In this document: piece by piece, positions 1-5,561 of the stretch
Numbering within the stretch: position 1 is the stretch's first letter
How the letters are laid out: each line of letters starts with the position of its first letter
Assembly (NCBI GenBank): GCA_913042885.1
Contig: CAJWLW010000320.1
Span: forward strand, 1-5,561
Direction: 5' to 3'
Length of the DNA: 5,561 nucleotides
DNA from: an uncultured Lentisphaeria bacterium
Lineage (GTDB): Bacteria > Verrucomicrobiota > Lentisphaeria > JABSQK01 > CAJWLW01
Notes under the pieces: generated by a model
Databases searched by the model: none
Told to the model about the DNA's origin: nothing
What the model saw: only the letters and a program-made list of their open reading frames with translations
Program-made: the position numbers and the translations under genes

Positions 1-287
1 TGTCCGGCGGCCAGCAACAGCGCGTGGCGATCGCCCGGGCGATCGCCAACGACCCGGTCATCATCCTGGCAGACGAACCGACGGCCAACCTCGACGTCTA
101 CACCGGCAAGGAAATCATCGATCTGCTGCTGGAGTTAAAGGAGAGCCGGGGCGTCACGATCATCTCCGCAACACACGACATGAAGATGCTGGACATCTCT
201 GACCGCATCCTGTGGATTCGAGACGGCCAAGTCGACCGTCTCGAAGAGCGCAAGGACCTGGACATCCACATCGGTCGTATCGAATGA
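1..287 (+). CDS. ABC transporter ATP-binding protein, MacB/LolD type (3' end only)
   Basis: This is the C-terminal part (94 residues, first full codon at base 3) of a cytoplasmic ABC ATPase that would power the permease encoded at 671. The fragment opens inside the ABC signature (SGGQQQR). It continues with Walker B and the catalytic glutamate ([13 protein letters not shown], ending in the D-loop) and the H-loop histidine (SATHD), all with expected spacing. The Walker A and Q-loop lie upstream of the window. The sequence around the D-loop and the [15 protein letters not shown] stretch resemble the MacB/LolD/FtsE group, which pairs with FtsX-like permeases. All visible catalytic residues are intact, so the protein looks active. 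After the usual IRDGQV strand there is a short charged tail (about 20 residues, ending HIGRIE) of no known role. It ends with TGA at 285-287, 13 nt before the next gene, so the genes are very probably co-transcribed. The ABC assignment is certain; the exact subfamily is inferred from motifs and from the FtsX partner. Confidence 0.97.
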   Translation, partial: SGGQQQRVAIARAIANDPVIILADEPTANLDVYTGKEIIDLLLELKESRGVTIISATHDMKMLDISDRILWIRDGQVDRLEERKDLDIHIGRIE

Positions 288-289
288 GG
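286..289 (+). promoter_or_regulatory. Possible ribosome binding site for the PqqD-like gene
   Basis: A GAGG tetramer overlaps the TGA stop of the ATPase gene and lies 11 nt before the ATG at 301. The match to a Shine-Dalgarno core is short and the spacing is slightly long, but it is the only purine-rich element there. Its overlap with the stop codon would favour translational coupling between the two genes. Confidence 0.4.
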
Positions 290-300
290 CCAGCTGCCTA

Positions 301-666
301 ATGCTTTCCAGCGGAAAGAAATCCGAGCAGATCGATCGTCGCCGGTCACTGGCAAGCATTCCGGTCATCAACGACTGTGTGAGCCATACCATCGACGAGG
401 ACGGCCGGCTGCAGCTCACCATCGAGATCCAGCGGGGCCGCGGTTTTCTCTCGCGGTTCCAGCCGCGGATTATGAAGAAGCGTGTGCGCCTCGATGAGCT
501 CGGCATCTTTGTCTTCGAGCAGATCGACGGTAGGCGCACAGTCAAGGCGATCATCGAGACGTTCACCCGCCGATTCCGCATCGACCGGCGCGAGTCGGAA
601 CTCAGTGTCGCGGCATTTCTCAAATCTCTGGCCCAGCGCCAGGTCATCTCCATTGTCGTCAAATAG
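301..666 (+). CDS. PqqD-like small protein
   Basis: The product is 121 residues, soluble, rich in Arg and Lys, with no signal peptide or membrane segment. Residues about 58-121 match the PqqD-like winged-helix pattern. A short strand with a conserved-type Leu-Asp (RVRLDELGIFVFEQIDG) is followed by a helix (TVKAIIETFTRRF), an acidic/basic turn, and a final helix and strand (FLKSLAQRQVISIV). This corresponds to the family's LD...vw..iDG..tv.ei...l...f......v..fL..L...glI pattern. Characterised PqqD-like proteins bind a peptide substrate and deliver it to a radical SAM or other modifying enzyme. No such enzyme and no precursor peptide is visible here, so that role cannot be assumed. The first ~55 residues form an extension not typical of PqqD, with a beta-like DEDGRLQLTIEIQRG segment. 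The gene sits between an ABC ATPase and its likely permease, 13 nt and 4 nt from them, so it probably serves the transporter, for example as a regulatory or substrate-handling subunit. The start at ATG 301 is chosen for the GAGG at 286-289. This is not PQQ biosynthesis pqqD itself. Confidence 0.75.
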   Translation: MLSSGKKSEQIDRRRSLASIPVINDCVSHTIDEDGRLQLTIEIQRGRGFLSRFQPRIMKKRVRLDELGIFVFEQIDGRRTVKAIIETFTRRFRIDRRESELSVAAFLKSLAQRQVISIVVK

Positions 667-670
667 CTAC

Positions 671-736
671 ATGATTCGTCACCTCATCCTTCTTTTCACT
701 CTGCTCTCGCCGCTGCCGTTGGCAACGGGCGCGGCA
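671..736 (+). other. Signal peptide (or signal anchor) coding segment of the giant permease
   Basis: The first 22 codons encode a short basic n-region (M-I-R-H), a hydrophobic core (LILLFTLLSPLPLA) and a small-residue stretch (T-G-A-A) suited to signal peptidase I, with likely cleavage after residue 21 or 22. It sends the following ~930 residues across the membrane, in agreement with the basic inner loops of the later membrane helices. If it is not cleaved it would act as an N-terminal membrane anchor with the same final topology. Confidence 0.75.
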
Positions 737-3700
737 ACGATCGCCGACGTCGAGGACTTCTTCAAAGACATCGGCCCGCGCAACGTCGGCAGCCCGGGCA
801 ACCTGCTTTTGGAGAAAAAGGTCGCCGAGATTTTCGCCGCCAGCGCGTTGGATGAAGATCATCACGGCGAGATCAACTTCACTGCGCCGTCCTTCCGTGC
901 GGGTGCGACACAACTGCTGATCGACGGTTTCGATCCGATCGACATCCTGCCGATGCACCCGACCATGGTGCGCCCGGGCAATTTCACAGAAAAGCAGTTC
1001 GACGCCAGCCTGGTTTACCTGGGTCGCGGCAGTTACGACGACCTCGAAGCACTCAAAGGCCAAAAACTGAACGGCACGCTCGCCGTGATGGAGTATGACT
1101 GTGGCGAGTCGTGGATGCGCTTCATGCGGTTCGGCGTGCGCGGCTTCATCTTCATCGAGCCGGATCATTACGACCTGATCGACAGCCAGCGCAAGATTTT
1201 CACCTCCGAAGTGGCTGTCCCGCGGTTCTTCCTCGACGCTGTGCCCGGTGACCGGCTACGCCAGCGGCTGAAGGCTGCAACATCGCCGTTGCCGTGCAAA
1301 GTGGAGGCAGAGCCGTCGCGCTGGAAAAATGTCGATATCCGCGATCTCTGGATACTGGTGCCGGGCAGCAATGCGGACCTGCAGAAAGAAGTGATCGTCG
1401 TGACGGCACCGATAGATTCGAACTGCATCGTGCCGTCCCTGGCGGAAGGCGGCCAGTCCGGCGCCAATCTGTACCTGCTGCTGGAATTGCTGGCCAGACT
1501 GACCGAGAAGCCCGCAGAGCGATCGATGCTGCTGGCCGCGGTCAATGGGCATACGCACGGTTTCCTGGGCGAAAGAAAGTTGGCATGGTACCTGGTGCAG
1601 GATCAGCTGTCCATCGAGTCGATCCGCAACATCATCGGCCGTGACATGCGGCTGCAGGAGTTGTATGTCAATGCGTACTCCAAGCTCAAGCTCGACAGCA
1701 TCGACAATCCTGATGACGCTGCCCTGCTGGTCGAAATGCGGACACTCGAGGACACATCAACCGGTACGCCGGTCGCCATCAAAGAGCCGATCGTAGCGCA
1801 GTCGAAGGCGGACGTCAACGGCCACAAGGCGATGTTGGTGCGTGAGATCCGCGATATCAGCGACGATGATGAGCGCGAAAAACGCATCACAGAATTGCGG
1901 GCAGAGAATCAGCCCTACATCAATGTTCTGATGTTGTTCAACAAAGTGAAGCCGCGTACTGAGCTGCATGAACTCGGTGAAAAGGCATTCGAGATCCTGC
2001 GCAGCTACGTCAGCCAGATTATTCAGCGTAACAAGATCTGGTTGGACGGCAATCGGCTCGAGCTCGAGCGCGACAACGCCAACGGCAGGGTGCGAACGGC
2101 GCTGCAGGGCTGGCACGTCAAGATTGTGATTGGGCTCGACTTTTCATGGGCCAACGACCGCGTCTGTCTGCTGACAGGGATGAATAGTACGGGCAAAAGG
2201 GAGATATGGTCCCGGCCGCTCGGGGCCATTACAACGAAGTCCGCTGTAAAGCTCGCGGCTGATCTGCAGCTGGCGAAAAATCCGTTCATCGACACGATGA
2301 CCATGCTGGGCGGGTTAACGGAGAATTACTACTCGCCGGGGGCTGTCAGCGGCTGCGCCGCTTTTGCCACGGCCGCCGAGGTGACGGCGTTCACCCTGCG
2401 CAATCCGTTCACGAATCCCGGCAGTAAATTTTCACCCGGCGACACTATCGCGGAGCTGCCGGCGGCGAATGTCGATGCCCTGCTCGATTACGTTCCCCGA
2501 CTGCTTCGAGCGTTCCTCGACGACCCGGGGCTGACTACCGGCTGGGAGGTCGATAAGATCCCAATCGCCAGCAGGACTTTCGGGTCCCAGTTCAAGGCCT
2601 TCATGTTCGACGAGTTCGCGGCATCCGTGCAACCGGATCAACCAGTGCCCAACAGCATCGTCATGGTATTCCCGACGTTCGAACCAATGGGTTCGAATCC
2701 GATCAATCCAAGGCGTTCGGGGATCGTCGACGGCGACGTCATTCAGGCCTACTTCCAGCTTACCGATGAGCGGGCTGTCGCCTTCATGGTCGGTCTCACG
2801 GACGGCGTCCCGACACAGGCCTACCATCTCGACGACGACTTCACCGACGTCGATTACATCATCGACGCCGGTGAAGTACACGAGAAAGTCAACAGCAACC
2901 TCGACGAGGATATCAAGCAAGACGACTCGATCGTGTTTGCCTTGATCCCGTGCCGTGAATTTCCCATCTATGAAAATAACGACACGTCGAGGATCGAATA
3001 CAAGGAGATCGGTGAAGTGGAGTTCATAGTCATCGACGGCAGGCGCAACACGCCGCCGCGAAACTATGGCATCAGCGCCTGGGTAAACGCGAGATCCAGC
3101 AAGAAGTTCAATTCGAACGTTCACCCGCCGCTGCCGTCACCCTACGCCGTCTACCTGCCGGACGGTGAGTTCCTGAAGCTGCTGACCGGGACGAAAACCG
3201 TACGCCTGGTCAGGACCAACGCCAGCACCGACAATCCCGAAGGTATCGGGCTGACGAGGGCGGACCAGCTCGAGCAGTCCGATTTCATGGCGGCCACGGC
3301 GCGTGACATGACGCATCTGAACCGCCAGCGGCTCGAGAGCCTGCAGGGCGTCACCAACGAACTGGCCTCAAGCTATGTCACCCTCAGCGAAGAACAGTTG
3401 GCGCGGATGGATGCGGCAACGGCAGCGGCTGATCACAATGAGTATCTGCGTGCTGCCTACGGGGCCCTGGGCGCCGCCCGAAAGGGCTACGAGCGCATCT
3501 CCGCGATGACCAATGACATGCTGATGGCAATCGTGTTTTACATGGCGCTGCTGTTGCCATTCTGCTTTTTCATGCAGAGACTCCTGTTCAAGTTCGTCCG
3601 GATCGAAGCGCAGATGGCGGCGTTCGCCGTGATGTTCGTCATGACGTTCATCGTCTTCCGCTTTGTGCATCCGGCCTTCCGCATCGCCGAGGCGCCGGAG

Positions 3701-5561
3701 GCGATTTTCATCGCTTTCGTCATGGGTGCCCTTGGCGCCTTTGTCATTTTCATTCTGTACTCTCGGTTCGAAGGCGAGATGCAGCTGCTTTTTCAGACGT
3801 ACAGCGGCATGGACACGGCCGACGTCGGCGCCTCGACGGTCGGGCAGAAGGCGATGATGATCGGCGTCAACAACATGAAACGCCGCCGCGTACGCACCAT
3901 ATTGACGACGACGACGATCGTGCTGATCACCTTTACGATGCTGGCCTTTTCAAGCATCTCGAAAACGATGAGCCCGACAGTGGTGCCGATCGCCAGGCAG
4001 GCACCGTACACGGGTATCTACTTTCATTACCCCGGCAGCATTCGGCTCGACGAGCCGACGACTCAGACAATCATCGACATGTTCAGCGAAAACGCCAGCT
4101 CCATCGCAGTGCGCCGCTGGCTGTTGCCGAAGCAGAGCTCGGCGCGCGATCTGGTTCAGCCCCTGCCGCTCGAGTCTGGTGATCAGTACATCCAGCTCGA
4201 TGCCGTACTGGGGTTGCAGCCGACGGAGGCGGAGCTTCTGCCGAATGGCATTCCGATGATCGAGGGCGGTCGCTTTTTCTCGAGCAACGAAGCCGCCGAA
4301 GCCGTGCTTCCGGTGGGCACCGCCAACGCCCTGAAAATCACCAAAGAGATGATCGGCACTGTCAAGGTCACCATGCGGGGCTATGAACTGACAGTCGTCG
4401 GCCTGGCGGACGACGAGCAGTTGCGGGCGCTGCGCGAGCTCGGTGACCGGCCGATTCTGCCGATCAAGAGCATCCAGACCTCGGCGTTCGTCGAAAACGT
4501 CGACGAGGCCAACCTCGCGAGCGATGTGACAATGCAGGATGATTCCGCCGTCTTCCGTGCCGACACCTCCGCCCTGATGCTGATACCCGAAGGCACCTGC
4601 CGCCGGATGGGCGGGCAACCGTACAGCGTGTCGGTGAAGTTCGACGACGACCTGCCCGGCGGTTTGTGGCCGCATGTGGAGTCGCTGTTGCAGGTCACCA
4701 GGGCCAAGTTTTTCATCGGCAGCCGTAATCGGATGGCGGTCGGTTCGGCGGGGCACAAGACGTCTGCCGGGACGTATTACATAGGCACCGGTTTCAAGAC
4801 ATCGATTGGCGGTCTGTCACGGCTGATCATTCCGCTGCTGATCGCCGCAACGATCATTCTGAACACCATGTTGGGAACCGTATTCGAGCGCAAAGGCGAG
4901 ATCGCCATTTACAACGCCATCGGTCTGAATCCGAAGAACATCCGGATGTTTTTTTACGCCGAGGCCTTTGTCTACGGCATCATCGGCGCGGTCGGCGGCT
5001 ATCTCATCGGTCAGCTGCTGAGTATCGGCTTGAGCAAGAGCGGGCTGGTGCAGGGGATCAACCTGAATTTCTCGTCACTGACCGTGTTCGTTGTCATTTT
5101 TTTCGCCATCCTGGTGGTCATGGCTTCGACCATTTATCCCACCTGGGTGGCGTCGGCTGCGGCGGTGCCTTCGGGCAAGCGCAAGTGGTCGCTGCCGGAC
5201 CACGACGGCAATCAAATGCACCTGGCCTTTCCATTTATCTACAACCGCAACGTGGTGTCGGGCATCATGGGGTATCTGACCGAGTATTTCGGTCGCTTTA
5301 CCGAGGCCTCGATCGGCAACCTGGTGGTCTCCAACGAGGTCCACGGCATCGGCGAGGACGAGGCCGGCCGCACAACGTATTCGGTCGCCTACGACATGGC
5401 ATTGGCCCCCTTCGACCTGGGTGTCACCCAGCACATCGAGTTCGTCGCGAGATTTGACGAGGTCGTCGAAAGCTATCGCGTGCATATGACGATCACGCGG
5501 CTGTCAGGCCAGGATTCGAACTGGTCGACGACCAACATTCCGTTCATGGAGAAGCTGCGCA
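671..5561 (+). CDS. Giant FtsX-like ABC permease with exported PA/M28 pseudo-peptidase domain (3' end missing)
   Basis: One uninterrupted frame of 1630 codons runs off the right edge. Layout by residue:
1-22, signal-like sequence (MIRHLILLFTLLSPLPLATG).
About 105-205, PA-like domain (LVYLGRGSYDDLEALKGQKL, then FGVRGFIFIEP).
About 230-340, M28-peptidase-like core in which P247-I-D-S replaces HxDS, G260-G-Q-S-G replaces DNxSG and H294-T replaces the Glu pair; probably catalytically dead.
About 350-870, unrecognised exported region, acidic at 721-752.
871-950, helical stalk.
TM1-3 near 951-971, 982-999 and 1011-1031.
GVNNMKRRRVRT (1065-1076) then TM4 (1076-1095), a MacB-like extracytoplasmic domain (1096-1380), TM5 (1383-1403), the coupling motif ERKGEIAIYNAIGLNP (1406-1421), TM6 (1430-1453) and TM7 (1470-1488).
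From about 1495, a cytoplasmic domain with LAPFDLGVTQ (1578-1587).
Basic loops all fall on the predicted inner side. ATG 671 is chosen because the signal-like sequence starts there. It lies 4 nt after the previous stop without a clear Shine-Dalgarno; TTG 653 is a weaker alternative. The FtsX part is certain and the M28 relation probable. Substrate is unknown; a peptide, protein or lipoprotein is inferred. Confidence 0.93.
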   Translation, partial: MIRHLILLFTLLSPLPLATGAATIADVEDFFKDIGPRNVGSPGNLLLEKKVAEIFAASALDEDHHGEINFTAPSFRAGATQLLIDGFDPIDILPMHPTMVRPGNFTEKQFDASLVYLGRGSYDDLEALKGQKLNGTLAVMEYDCGESWMRFMRFGVRGFIFIEPDHYDLIDSQRKIFTSEVAVPRFFLDAVPGDRLRQRLKAATSPLPCKVEAEPSRWKNVDIRDLWILVPGSNADLQKEVIVVTAPIDSNCIVPSLAEGGQSGANLYLLLELLARLTEKPAERSMLLAAVNGHTHGFLGERKLAWYLVQDQLSIESIRNIIGRDMRLQELYVNAYSKLKLDSIDNPDDAALLVEMRTLEDTSTGTPVAIKEPIVAQSKADVNGHKAMLVREIRDISDDDEREKRITELRAENQPYINVLMLFNKVKPRTELHELGEKAFEILRSYVSQIIQRNKIWLDGNRLELERDNANGRVRTALQGWHVKIVIGLDFSWANDRVCLLTGMNSTGKREIWSRPLGAITTKSAVKLAADLQLAKNPFIDTMTMLGGLTENYYSPGAVSGCAAFATAAEVTAFTLRNPFTNPGSKFSPGDTIAELPAANVDALLDYVPRLLRAFLDDPGLTTGWEVDKIPIASRTFGSQFKAFMFDEFAASVQPDQPVPNSIVMVFPTFEPMGSNPINPRRSGIVDGDVIQAYFQLTDERAVAFMVGLTDGVPTQAYHLDDDFTDVDYIIDAGEVHEKVNSNLDEDIKQDDSIVFALIPCREFPIYENNDTSRIEYKEIGEVEFIVIDGRRNTPPRNYGISAWVNARSSKKFNSNVHPPLPSPYAVYLPDGEFLKLLTGTKTVRLVRTNASTDNPEGIGLTRADQLEQSDFMAATARDMTHLNRQRLESLQGVTNELASSYVTLSEEQLARMDAATAAADHNEYLRAAYGALGAARKGYERISAMTNDMLMAIVFYMALLLPFCFFMQRLLFKFVRIEAQMAAFAVMFVMTFIVFRFVHPAFRIAEAPEAIFIAFVMGALGAFVIFILYSRFEGEMQLLFQTYSGMDTADVGASTVGQKAMMIGVNNMKRRRVRTILTTTTIVLITFTMLAFSSISKTMSPTVVPIARQAPYTGIYFHYPGSIRLDEPTTQTIIDMFSENASSIAVRRWLLPKQSSARDLVQPLPLESGDQYIQLDAVLGLQPTEAELLPNGIPMIEGGRFFSSNEAAEAVLPVGTANALKITKEMIGTVKVTMRGYELTVVGLADDEQLRALRELGDRPILPIKSIQTSAFVENVDEANLASDVTMQDDSAVFRADTSALMLIPEGTCRRMGGQPYSVSVKFDDDLPGGLWPHVESLLQVTRAKFFIGSRNRMAVGSAGHKTSAGTYYIGTGFKTSIGGLSRLIIPLLIAATIILNTMLGTVFERKGEIAIYNAIGLNPKNIRMFFYAEAFVYGIIGAVGGYLIGQLLSIGLSKSGLVQGINLNFSSLTVFVVIFFAILVVMASTIYPTWVASAAAVPSGKRKWSLPDHDGNQMHLAFPFIYNRNVVSGIMGYLTEYFGRFTEASIGNLVVSNEVHGIGEDEAGRTTYSVAYDMALAPFDLGVTQHIEFVARFDEVVESYRVHMTITRLSGQDSNWSTTNIPFMEKLR
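2678..2697 (+). repeat. Perfect 8-bp inverted repeat inside the giant gene
   Basis: TTCGAACC (2678-2685) and GGTTCGAA (2690-2697) are exact reverse complements separated by a 4-nt AATG loop, so the mRNA could fold into a small hairpin. It lies wholly in frame within codons for the exported region (F-E-P-M-G-S-N). There is no U-tract after it, so it is not a terminator. It may be chance; no function is assigned. Confidence 0.5.

Noticed and set aside
301..666. Genuine PQQ cofactor biosynthesis gene pqqD
   Set aside because: No pqqA, B, C or E is nearby, the protein has a longer N-terminus than PqqD, and the neighbours are transporter genes.
2055..2067. CTCGAG direct repeat (GGCTCGAGCTCGAGC)
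   Set aside because: It is a short chance repeat encoding L-E-L-E within the giant protein, with no other copies forming an array.
2686..2702. T-arm-like sequence GGGTTCGAATCC suggesting a tRNA
   Set aside because: There is no anticodon arm, D-arm or acceptor stem at the right distances and one stem pair fails; the bases are in-frame codons of the giant gene and part of the small hairpin at 2678-2697.
2432..3124. Open frame of 230 codons on the minus strand
   Set aside because: It is antisense to the exported region of the giant protein; its Asp/Val/Arg-rich product mirrors GAC and GTC codons on the coding strand and shows no domain or plausible start signal.
3905..3916. Four tandem ACG codons as a microsatellite or slippage site
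   Set aside because: They encode four threonines in TM4 in frame, the frame continues unbroken on both sides, and four units are too few to argue for phase variation.
3950..4756. Long open frame of 268 codons on the minus strand
   Set aside because: It lies opposite the FtsX core of the giant gene, has a low-complexity His/Arg/Gln-rich product with no recognisable motif, and is explained by the GC-rich codon use of the + strand gene.
671..5561. Two separate genes (exported peptidase-like protein and permease) joined by a sequencing error
   Set aside because: The frame was followed codon by codon from 671 to the right edge without a stop, and codon use is uniform. There is no start with a ribosome binding site before TM1, and the stalk leads smoothly into the membrane part.

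Overview
The window is a dense, GC-rich, one-strand gene cluster from a bacterium. It holds three head-to-tail genes on the + strand with almost no intergenic DNA: the 3' end of an ABC transporter ATPase (1-287), a small PqqD-like protein (301-666), and the first 1630 codons of one giant open frame (671 to the right edge, no stop reached). The organism cannot be named from this sequence. Very large exported-domain/FtsX fusion permeases and high GC would fit Planctomycetota or a related, mostly uncultured phylum, but that is a weak inference from general knowledge. No rRNA, tRNA or other phylogenetic marker is present.

The ATPase fragment carries the signature motif, Walker B, D-loop and H-loop of the MacB/LolD (type VII) class, the usual partner of FtsX-like permeases. 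The giant third gene supplies such a permease. It has an N-terminal signal-like sequence and about 930 exported residues that start with a PA-like plus M28-peptidase-like module. That module has lost its expected metal and catalytic residues. A helical stalk, three membrane helices, a standard FtsX/MacB core (one helix, a roughly 285-residue extracytoplasmic domain, three helices) and a C-terminal cytoplasmic domain follow. The small middle gene encodes a PqqD-like winged-helix protein with no radical SAM enzyme in view.

The simplest reading is a single operon for a mechanotransmission-type ABC machine. The ATPase would drive movements of the giant permease, whose exported pseudo-peptidase head would bind a peptide, protein or lipoprotein, and the PqqD-like protein would act as a cytoplasmic accessory. 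Gene spacing (13 and 4 nt) and the lack of a clear ribosome binding site before the giant gene suggest translational coupling. No promoter, terminator, mobile element, CRISPR array or RNA gene was found, and both ends of the window cut through genes. The most interesting object is the giant pseudo-peptidase/FtsX fusion and its association with a PqqD-like protein.
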